This document shows, one piece after another, positions 57,452 through 64,000 of a stretch of DNA of 64,000 nucleotides. The notes beneath the pieces are model-generated. The model made no database searches and was not told the DNA's origin. It saw nothing but the letters and a program-made list of their open reading frames with translations. Position 1 is the stretch's first letter. Each line of letters begins with the position of its first letter. The DNA is taken from assembly GCA_016191245.1 (NCBI GenBank), contig JACPOY010000026.1, positions 1 to 64,000 of the forward strand. The letters run 5' to 3'. The position numbers and the translations under genes were made by a program. The DNA comes from Gammaproteobacteria bacterium (GTDB taxonomy: Bacteria > Pseudomonadota > Gammaproteobacteria > Berkiellales > Berkiellaceae).

Positions 57452-57845
57452 TTAATTAATCTTGCTTCGCACAGTGAAGCTTAGATTAATTGCAGCCGTA
57501 GCATCGATGCCTAGGCGAGCCAAAAGTACCCTACTTCAAAATTTTATTTTTTGTTTATCAACTAACAATAAATAAATAAATAAATAAAAAATTTTCATTT
57601 CCTACTTGTGTATCTTCCCCATTCCTATGCTAGGCTATCTTTGAATACAGAAATTTTACTTGTTCATTTTTCTTACATGTGTCGGAAGTTTAGTTAACGT
57701 AGCAGAGCGGTAATTAGTTGCAAAGCTGACGATTAATATATTAACTTTTGAGAATAGAGGGTACAGGGTGCCCTGTTTTGTAAGTAAGAATGACCTTTGG
57801 AAAAGCTTTCGTATTATTTTTAGGACTTTATAAGGACTTTCATTC
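57452..57845. other. AT-rich 394-bp intergenic region upstream of an outer membrane protein gene
   Basis: No gene seen. Contains a short hairpin (TTGCTTCGCACAGTGAAGC) after the tRNA, a GCCTAGGCGAGCC stretch recalling the outer part of the covarying hairpin elements (a possible relic), and five tandem AAAT-type tetranucleotides at 57567-57586. The promoter of the following gene should lie in the last 250 bp, but I cannot point to a convincing one. Confidence 0.5.
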
Positions 57846-58874
57846 ATGAAAAATGCACTCAAGGTTACATTTGGAACGATGTTAGCTGTGAGTATGGTGG
57901 CACCCAATATTGCTGCAGCTCATGAGCATTTTACTAATCATTTTGCAGTATGGGGCGATGCTACATACACAAAGCCTAGCAATAATGGCTTGAGTGTTGG
58001 CGATCAATTATTTGCAAACTCCGGTGGTCTTCCTTCCGGTGCCGGCGCATTTGATGGTGGCCGTCGTCATGTATTTATACAACCTGATATGGAATTTGAT
58101 TATGCTTTAGGTATTAGCTATCGCATGCCACATACGCATACTCGACTCTTTTTCAGCTACGATCATTACGACAACGATGTAGATGATCAAGGCGATGTTG
58201 ATATTAGAAATCTTGGGATCGCTCCTACAGCATTATCAACTCAAGGTGTCGCACAATATGATTTACACTCTCATGAGTTTAGATTAGGTGCGGTGCATGA
58301 TTTACACTTTGGCGATAGATTCTGCTTAGATTTATTAGCGTTTTTTGAATATGACAAAGTTCGACAAACCTTAAATGAAAATATTTTTCAAGCTCCTGGT
58401 GTATCCAGAGCAAGAGAAAGTGAAGGTAAACTACAAGGTTTTGGCCCAGGTGTTGGTTTTATGACCCGTTGGTATGCGTTTAACCCACATTGGCATGTTT
58501 TCGCTGGCGCAAATACAACTTTGATAGCCGGTGAGAATCATTATAGACAAACTTTATTCGAAGATGCCAATAATTTTTATATCTACGAACCTGATGAAAG
58601 TGATTCCATCGTTGGTAAAATAGATATTAATTTTGGTTTGAACTACCGCTGCGCATTCAAACATGAAATGCATGGTATAGTGTGGGATGTTTCTTTAGGC
58701 ATGCGTTACATGAATATGTTTAATGCCTTTAAGAATGGTAATACTGCATTTAATCCAAATGGTGGTAGTAATAATTCGGTTGCTCCAAACTTTGCACCAA
58801 ATCTTGGTGTGCCACAAGATTGGGGTCGTTATGGTCCATTCTTGCGCTTCAAGATTGGCGGCATACACTCTTAA
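57846..58874 (+). CDS. Lpg1974-family (Legionella MOMP-like) outer membrane protein
   Basis: 342 aa. Signal peptide (VTFGTMLAVSMVAPNIAAA), then WGDATYTKP and a long series of amphipathic beta strands (FFSYDHYDNDVDD, FDYALGISYRMP, WGRYGPFLRFKIGG). The layout matches the pore-forming Lpg1974/major outer membrane protein type of Legionella, an abundant porin with roles at the host interface. Assignment is by pattern. It has its own long leader region and a strong terminator, as expected for a highly expressed porin gene. Confidence 0.75.
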   Translation: MKNALKVTFGTMLAVSMVAPNIAAAHEHFTNHFAVWGDATYTKPSNNGLSVGDQLFANSGGLPSGAGAFDGGRRHVFIQPDMEFDYALGISYRMPHTHTRLFFSYDHYDNDVDDQGDVDIRNLGIAPTALSTQGVAQYDLHSHEFRLGAVHDLHFGDRFCLDLLAFFEYDKVRQTLNENIFQAPGVSRARESEGKLQGFGPGVGFMTRWYAFNPHWHVFAGANTTLIAGENHYRQTLFEDANNFYIYEPDESDSIVGKIDINFGLNYRCAFKHEMHGIVWDVSLGMRYMNMFNAFKNGNTAFNPNGGSNNSVAPNFAPNLGVPQDWGRYGPFLRFKIGGIHS

Positions 58875-58900
58875 GTTAAACACACCTCAAATGAAATTGA

Positions 58901-58927
58901 ACGGGAGCTTTGGCTCCCGTTTTTTTT
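58901..58927 (+). terminator. Rho-independent terminator
   Basis: Stem ACGGGAGC / GCTCCCGT (58901-58920) followed by seven Ts, 26 bp after the porin stop. Confidence 0.92.
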
Positions 58928-58934
58928 GCGCTCT

Positions 58935-59058
58935 CACGCTTCCCTGTTTGCTTTTATACGTCGTTGTCATCGTCTTCGCGTAACAGTCATGTACTAAGAT
59001 GTACACTCCTGTTACTTAAAGTCTCGACGCCTCGCCTAAAAACAAACAGCCTTGCGTG
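58935..59058 (-). repeat. Covarying hairpin element, copy D
   Basis: Minus-strand copy. Outer arms CACGC..CTGTTTG and CAAACAG..GCGTG (58935-58955 and 59037-59058), inner stems CGTC / GACG and GTAACAG / CTGTTAC, apex GGAGTGTAC / GTACATGA. It begins immediately after the tgt stop codon, in tgt orientation. Confidence 0.8.
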
Positions 59059-59059
59059 A

Positions 59060-60211
59060 CTAAATTAACCCACACAAGATCTGCGTCCGGATGCTTTCCA
59101 TTTTTCGCATCATAAAATGCACATTATGTATTGTAGCAAGGCTTGCGGCTGAGGGTTCATTTGCTTTAAACAAATGATGTAAAAAACTGCGAGTATAATG
59201 GCTGCAAGTTTGGCAGCTGCAGTCATCTTCAAGAGGCATAAATTCGCGTGCATGTATTTGGCGAATAAGTTTTAAAGGTCCATTTCTGGTTAATATCATG
59301 CCATGTCGTGCTGCTTTGGTTGGATAAGAACTATCGAAAGTATCTATGCCATAGGGAATGCACTGATCAATAGATTTTACATCTCCAATCCCCAATAAAT
59401 GCACAGGATTTTCAGGAGGAAGATGTGGCGTTGTACCTGCGATGGTGGAAATAAGTTGTTGGTGATCACATCCTAAACTGCCGCCAATGGCATAACCATC
59501 AAATGCCTCTTTACTTAAAATATTGCAACTTTTTTGACGAAGACCAAGATCAGTGCCGCCATGGATAACAGCAAACATGGCTTGGTTCTGACGGTTTTTT
59601 AAATGTTCATGTAAAGATCGACATTCCCAACGATGCGTACGCGCAAAAGAAGCTTTAAGTTTTGCCTCATCCACATGAAAAGGCAATAGTTCATCTAAAG
59701 GGATAATAATATCACTACCGAGATCTTTTTGAGCGAGCACTGAGCTTTCAGGGGAAAGTAAAATTTTGTTGCCATCTCGATAAGAGCGAAAAATAACACC
59801 TTCTTCACTTACTTTTACAACAGAGCTGGGATGCTTTTTGCCGCCTTGGCCTTTTAATTCTTTAGCAACTTGACCATAGGCTAAACTAAATACTTGAAAT
59901 CCACCCGAGTCAGTAATAATAGGCATCTGGCGATTAATGAAACGATGTAATCCGCCGGCTTCTTTTATTAATGTCGTGCCAGGCTGTACCATCAAGTGAT
60001 AAGTATTACAAAACATCAACTGAACATTTAATGCGCTATGATCATAATTATGAATTGCTTTCAGGGAACCATTGGTACCAACAGCAACAAAATTAGGCGT
60101 TTCAATCACGCCATGTGGTGTATGGATGCGACCAACGCGCGCACGCGAACGTGTAGATTGATATAAAATCTCAAATTGAAAGAAACGTTGAGAGACTGCA
60201 TTTTCTATCAT
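59060..60211 (-). CDS. tgt: Queuine-type tRNA-guanine transglycosylase
   Basis: Exchanges G34 of NUN-anticodon tRNAs for a queuosine base (383 aa). Catalytic D101 (ITDSGGFQV) and nucleophile D293 (TFDSSYPT); zinc ligands C331, C333, C336, H362. The two residues that set substrate size in the Zymomonas enzyme (Cys158, Val233) are Leu (L175, in LDELLP) and Gly (G247, in GGSLGCD) here. Eukaryotic enzymes have Val and Gly, so queuine rather than preQ1 is the likely substrate. The ATG overlaps the stop of yhhQ (ATGA), consistent with import plus insertion of salvaged queuine, as described for Chlamydia. Confidence 0.9.
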   Translation of the reverse strand: MIENAVSQRFFQFEILYQSTRSRARVGRIHTPHGVIETPNFVAVGTNGSLKAIHNYDHSALNVQLMFCNTYHLMVQPGTTLIKEAGGLHRFINRQMPIITDSGGFQVFSLAYGQVAKELKGQGGKKHPSSVVKVSEEGVIFRSYRDGNKILLSPESSVLAQKDLGSDIIIPLDELLPFHVDEAKLKASFARTHRWECRSLHEHLKNRQNQAMFAVIHGGTDLGLRQKSCNILSKEAFDGYAIGGSLGCDHQQLISTIAGTTPHLPPENPVHLLGIGDVKSIDQCIPYGIDTFDSSYPTKAARHGMILTRNGPLKLIRQIHAREFMPLEDDCSCQTCSHYTRSFLHHLFKANEPSAASLATIHNVHFMMRKMESIRTQILCGLI

Positions 60212-60870
60212 CGACTAAATAATTTCTTTGTTACAAAGGTCCAAGGTACGGTATTGGCAATAGCAATCAGTTTTATACTGTAACTGACAACGATTATTTC
60301 CATAATTGCTTGAACGACGCCATATAAACCGAGCATGCTAAATAAAACGGTATCCAATAATTGACTGAAACACATTGTGACACCACTGATTAAAATCATA
60401 GAAATATTAGGGAATTTCTGTCGTAAAACGCTATACAATCTGCTATCGAATTGATCCACAACTAAAAATGTAATCAAAGATGAGATCATAATTCGTGGGG
60501 CTGGTGTTAATAAAAATGCATAAGCATCTTGCGCTGTATCATAAATACTGGGTTCATAAAATAAGTGAATTTGTGACATGACAGCAAAAAACACTAAACA
60601 ACTGAAACTACCCCAAATGGCTTGTTGTGCCGCAGCCCGACCATATTTTTCCTGCAATAAATTTAAGCCTAATAAACTGCCAATGGCAAAAATATCGCTG
60701 GCAGTGGCATTAAAGCCAATCAGACCAATTTGCTTCAGTACAAATAAATTGGCTAACAAACTTAAAATTGCTATCCAAGCAGTTAATGCACTCTGCCCCA
60801 GACGCCAAAAAAACCAAGCAAATCCAGCAATTAATGCACAACTCCCTAAAAATAACAGCAAATTTAACAT
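60208..60870 (-). CDS. yhhQ: YhhQ/DUF165 family queuosine-precursor (queuine) transporter
   Basis: 220 aa inner membrane protein with six hydrophobic helices. VUT/YhhQ family features: GFNATASDIFAIGSLLGLNLLQEKYG and the RIMISSLITFLVVDQFDSRLYSVLR segment near the middle. Family members import queuosine bases; in Chlamydia the partner TGT uses queuine. Upstream gene of the yhhQ-tgt pair. Confidence 0.88.
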   Translation of the reverse strand: MLNLLLFLGSCALIAGFAWFFWRLGQSALTAWIAILSLLANLFVLKQIGLIGFNATASDIFAIGSLLGLNLLQEKYGRAAAQQAIWGSFSCLVFFAVMSQIHLFYEPSIYDTAQDAYAFLLTPAPRIMISSLITFLVVDQFDSRLYSVLRQKFPNISMILISGVTMCFSQLLDTVLFSMLGLYGVVQAIMEIIVVSYSIKLIAIANTVPWTFVTKKLFSR

Positions 60871-60971
60871 CTCATTTGCCCCTTTACATCCTTGAAATTA
60901 GGTGGTGAGCTATAATACCTGAACTATAAAACGAAAGTAAAATACTAAAATAACTTAAATGATGCGTTTAA

Positions 60972-62399
60972 TTACACCGGTAACTTCTTTTTTGCGCGCG
61001 GCGAATGAATAAAAACAATCGGTAATAGAATAAAAAACATGCCGCCAATTAAATAAGATTCGTATAGCAACACATCGCCCAAATCAATCTTGCTACTGGG
61101 TGGAACAAATCCCAAAGCAATCACTAACATGCATATTATCATCCCGGAACCGGCGACCAACCAGATACCCCAGTTTTTGCCAGGTATTTTAAAAGGACGC
61201 AATACTTGAGATTGGCTATAACGAAGTCGGATACTGGCTGCAAATAAAATCGCATACATTAATAAAGATAATTGTGCTGCCATCGCTGAAAGAAGAAAGT
61301 AGGCACCTTCAACGGTGGGTAATAAAACAAAAACCAACGTAAGTATGCTGCAAATTAATCCCTGGATAATAAGCATAATGTAGGGCACACCATAACGATT
61401 GGTTTTGGCAAGTAGTTCAGGTAATAAACCATCATCTGCTGCTGCAAATAAACCTTTGGTGGGTCCAATGATCCATGTCGCTACTGCGCATATGCCACCA
61501 ATTAAAATCGCGCCAGCGATAAAGGGGCCAAGCCAAGAAATATTGAATTCTTTTGAAAACAAATCAAATGCTTGAATAATCCCAGTCAAATTGCTCAGCT
61601 CTTTGGCAGGAACAACAACAGCCACTGCTAAGGAAGCCAATATTAAACTTAATAATATAATCACAGCAGAGATTAATAGGGCTTTGGGATAATCTTTTTT
61701 AGGATTTTTAACTTCTAAAGCATGCACAGCCGACATCTCTAATCCTAATAAACTGTACACAATTTGTGAAAAAAACACGAGTTCTGCTATATCCGAGAAA
61801 TTTTTCATTTGGGGAAATAAATTTGAAATTGAAAATGTTATTTCCGGATTATTTCCCCGTTTTAACCACCAAAGGCTGAGTAAAATAATAATGAGCATGG
61901 GACCTAAGGTGCCCAAAATTGAACCAAAAGTACTGACAAAACTTGAAATGCGCATGCCAAAAAAATTAAGTAGCGTGCATCCCCAAAAAGTGATTAAAAC
62001 GACGGTTGTCATAAAAGAGGCATTTTTCACTAAATCAGGCGAGATAAGATAGGCAATCGTGCTTGCAATTAAGGTGAGAATGGTTGGATACCACACTACG
62101 TTATAGATCCATTGCAAGTAAACAACACATAATCCCCATTTAGGACCAAATGCAATTTTTACCCAAGCATATAATCCCCCTTTTACCGGCCATGTCGTGG
62201 CAAGTTCTGCTGTAATGAGGGCGGTGGGAATAAAAAAAGCTAAAGCGGCAATAATATAGAGAACAACTAAACCGTACCCAAAACTAGCAGCCATCGGGAG
62301 CGTGCGAATGCTATCAACAGCAATGACATTTATCATAATTAATGAAAATACGCTCAACACACGAGGTGGAGAATAAGTGGGTGCAGTACTCAGAGCCAT
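60972..62399 (-). CDS. APC-superfamily amino acid permease
   Basis: 475 aa, 12 helices expected. SVFSLIMINVIAVDSIRTLPMAASFG at the start, then WPVKGGLYAWVKIAFG, a family loop of glutamate/GABA-antiporter-like and other amino acid transporters; VFFSQIVYSLLGLEMSAVHALEVKNPKKDYPKAL follows. Substrate not determinable; amino acid use would suit an intracellular lifestyle. ATG at 62399 with AAAGGC upstream is preferred over one eight codons earlier. Confidence 0.88.
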   Translation of the reverse strand: MALSTAPTYSPPRVLSVFSLIMINVIAVDSIRTLPMAASFGYGLVVLYIIAALAFFIPTALITAELATTWPVKGGLYAWVKIAFGPKWGLCVVYLQWIYNVVWYPTILTLIASTIAYLISPDLVKNASFMTTVVLITFWGCTLLNFFGMRISSFVSTFGSILGTLGPMLIIILLSLWWLKRGNNPEITFSISNLFPQMKNFSDIAELVFFSQIVYSLLGLEMSAVHALEVKNPKKDYPKALLISAVIILLSLILASLAVAVVVPAKELSNLTGIIQAFDLFSKEFNISWLGPFIAGAILIGGICAVATWIIGPTKGLFAAADDGLLPELLAKTNRYGVPYIMLIIQGLICSILTLVFVLLPTVEGAYFLLSAMAAQLSLLMYAILFAASIRLRYSQSQVLRPFKIPGKNWGIWLVAGSGMIICMLVIALGFVPPSSKIDLGDVLLYESYLIGGMFFILLPIVFIHSPRAKKKLPV

Positions 62400-62556
62400 G
62401 TTAGATGCCTTTATTATATACAATGATTTTGTTATAGCGTGCTAATACATTAAGACGACACCATAATGTGTTTTGAAGCTAAAATCAAGGAAGTATTGCC
62501 ATCAATTGACAGATGGCAGAAAATCGAAGCTACAAAGCGATAAGCAAGGAGTAAAA

Positions 62557-63234
62557 ATGGAAATTTGGTGTGATAGTGCACAAGTAGATGCAGTAGCTTG
62601 TTTTGCCCAGCATGGCTGGTTACATGGCGTCACGACTAATCCTAAAATATTATCTAGTAATTTAAGTCCAGCAGCTTTGCAAATCGCTAAGCTATTAGAA
62701 GTGCAAGCTGGGCCGGTTGCGGTGCAGGTGAGTGCTACAACCGAAGAAGGCATGCTGATGCAGGCCAAAAAATTACATGGATATAGTCAACGATTGCTGA
62801 TTAAAATTCCGATGACGTCAGTTGGTATTAAAGTGCTTGCGCAACTAAAATCCATGGGTATTCCAACATTGGCAACCGGGGTTTTCAGTGCAGAGCAATT
62901 TTTATTGGCTGCTAAATTGGGAGCAGACTATGTCGCACCCTATTTGCATCAAATGAATAAGCAAGGGATTGATGCGATTGAAGAACTTTCGCTGATGCAA
63001 GATGGTATTCGTCATTATCATCTTTCAACAAAAGTCATGGCTGCAAGCATCCAAGATCTGTGTATTATTAAAAATCTCATTTCTCTTGGCGTGAATAGCG
63101 TGACGTTAACGCCAGCATGTTTGAACGCATGGATAGAAAATACCTATACCAATGACGCAACAAAAACACTGAATGAAGCTTGGGAACAATTTCCAAAGCA
63201 GTTTCACAGTGATCTCTTTTCTGAGGTGGGATAA
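62557..63234 (+). CDS. Fructose-6-phosphate aldolase / transaldolase-like protein
   Basis: 225 aa TIM-barrel aldolase of the short transaldolase (FSA/TalC) class. MEIWCDSAQVD (Asp), GVTTNPKIL, Schiff-base K83 in LLIKIPMT, and TLATGVFSAEQFLLAAKLGADYVAPY. Whether it cleaves fructose 6-phosphate or acts as transaldolase cannot be told. ATG at 62557 has AAGGAG upstream; a 28-residue longer reading is rejected. The stop TAA shares a base with the next ATG. Confidence 0.85.
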   Translation: MEIWCDSAQVDAVACFAQHGWLHGVTTNPKILSSNLSPAALQIAKLLEVQAGPVAVQVSATTEEGMLMQAKKLHGYSQRLLIKIPMTSVGIKVLAQLKSMGIPTLATGVFSAEQFLLAAKLGADYVAPYLHQMNKQGIDAIEELSLMQDGIRHYHLSTKVMAASIQDLCIIKNLISLGVNSVTLTPACLNAWIENTYTNDATKTLNEAWEQFPKQFHSDLFSEVG

Positions 63235-63683
63235 TGCCATTGCTGATTCGACTTGCGACAGAAGATGATATTAATGCCATGTTAAGAATACGTCTTGACG
63301 CCAAAGAAAATATTCTGCGCACCAAACTCACCTATGATATGGTCGCAAGCGCTATGCGCAAAGATTGTCACGCCTGGGTTGCACTTTATCATTCTCATAT
63401 TGTTGGTTTTTCAATTGCTAACAAAAAAAACCACAGTGTATGGGGACTCTTTGTTTTATCCTCCTATCATGGACAAGGTATTGGTCGCACTTTACTTGAA
63501 ATTGCAACGGATTGGTTATGGAAGCAGCCTGTTGGCTTTTTTCGTCGACCTTGCCAAAAGATATGGTTGGATACCAAGCAAGGAAGTCGTGCAGAAGGAT
63601 TTTACCAACATCTAGGATGGCAACGTGGTGAAAATCTCCCCTTCGATGAAGTGAGATATTATCTTTATAGGAAGCAATCATGA
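63234..63683 (+). CDS. GNAT family N-acetyltransferase
   Basis: 149 aa acetyl-CoA-dependent transferase. RLATEDDINAMLRIRLD start, then VWGLFVLSSYHGQGIGRTLLE, the acetyl-CoA motif A (Q-x-x-G-x-G/A), and GFYQHLGWQ motif B. Substrate unknown. Overlaps both neighbours (TAATG with the aldolase gene, ATGA with the FKBP gene), so the three are translationally linked. Confidence 0.85.
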   Translation: MPLLIRLATEDDINAMLRIRLDAKENILRTKLTYDMVASAMRKDCHAWVALYHSHIVGFSIANKKNHSVWGLFVLSSYHGQGIGRTLLEIATDWLWKQPVGFFRRPCQKIWLDTKQGSRAEGFYQHLGWQRGENLPFDEVRYYLYRKQS

Positions 63684-64000
63684 TTATTTCTAAAAATGCC
63701 GTGGTTCGTTTTTATTTTGAATTGAAAGATGAAAAAGGGAATGTTGTCGATAAGCGCAATGAACCAACCCAATATTTACATGGTTATCAACATATTTTGC
63801 CTTTAATTGAACAGGCTTTAGAAGGTAAAACCAAAAATGATACCGTCGTGATACACATTCCTCCCGAAGATGCTTATGGCATGCCAGATGAAAAATTGAT
63901 CCGTACACTTCCTATCAGTCAATTTCCCAGTGATCAGCAATTAAAAGTGGGGATGAAAGTCTACCCTTCTGATAAGCGAGATTTTGTCATGGTGGTTAAA
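63680..64000 (+). CDS. FKBP-type peptidyl-prolyl isomerase (SlpA/SlyD-like), 5' part
   Basis: The frame is open to the last base of the window (107 codons). VVRFYFELKDEKGNVVDKRNEP, YLHGYQHILPLIEQALEGK and HIPPEDAYGMPDEKLI are the FKBP core with an insert-in-flap position as in SlpA/SlyD. Such a gene (fkpB) is usually between lspA and ispH, where it is missing here. Start ATG overlaps the GNAT stop. Confidence 0.85.
   Translation, partial: MIISKNAVVRFYFELKDEKGNVVDKRNEPTQYLHGYQHILPLIEQALEGKTKNDTVVIHIPPEDAYGMPDEKLIRTLPISQFPSDQQLKVGMKVYPSDKRDFVMVVK

Noticed and set aside
47966..59058. Hairpin elements as integron attC sites
   Set aside because: They lack the R''/R' core sequences (RYYYAAC/GTTRRRY) at the arms, are scattered, and no integrase is nearby.
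63690..63908. Antisense 72-aa frame at the window end
   Set aside because: It lies opposite the clear FKBP reading frame, which is open to the end and has family motifs.

Overview
The window is a contiguous piece of a gammaproteobacterial chromosome of low GC (about 40% by eye), almost fully coding. Conserved gammaproteobacterial gene orders dominate: ispB / rplU-rpmA-obgE / rpsT / murJ-ribF-ileS-lspA-ispH, then the minor-pilin block pilE...pilS as in Pseudomonas, then nudB-yebC-ruvCAB-ybgC-tolQRAB-pal-cpoB. An outer-membrane protein resembling the Legionella Lpg1974/MOMP family, a Sel1-repeat lipoprotein, a patatin-like lipase, repeat-rich orphan proteins and queuine salvage genes suggest a Legionellales-like, probably host-associated bacterium. 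The genus cannot be fixed from this sequence alone.

Layout. 1-5 kb: a GGDEF regulator, then groESL behind a perfect CIRCE operator, followed by a small double-glycine-leader (microcin-like) peptide boxed between two near-identical terminators. 5-9 kb: coq7, a bufferin-like pair (DUF2282 peptide plus DUF2063 partner, without the usual DUF692 enzyme), a ZapB-like coiled coil, DUF2970, rpoS, and ihfB coupled to a beta-barrel protein and a Sel1 lipoprotein. 12-24 kb: accessory metabolism and transport (MFS, GGCT-like, DUF3025, crcB-DUF190, mutH, patatin, ung, glsA, guanine deaminase, PHP exonuclease, EamA) and tRNA-Pro. 24-34 kb: housekeeping block. 34-47 kb: a hexapeptide-repeat orphan protein inserted between ispH and a type IV minor pilin/PilY1 operon, with its PilSR regulators. 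47-57 kb: nudB, yebC, Holliday junction resolvasome and Tol-Pal envelope system. 57-64 kb: tRNA-Lys, outer membrane protein, queuine-type tgt with yhhQ, an amino acid permease, an FSA-like aldolase, a GNAT protein and the start of an FKBP gene that continues beyond the window.

Between genes there are two dispersed repeat families. One is a REP-like GC-rich palindrome (seven copies). The other is a roughly 105-130 bp multi-stem hairpin element (four copies). Its apex is conserved, its stems vary between copies while still pairing, and it always lies just downstream of a gene on the same strand. The second family is the most unusual structure in the window and is not explained by any feature family I can name.
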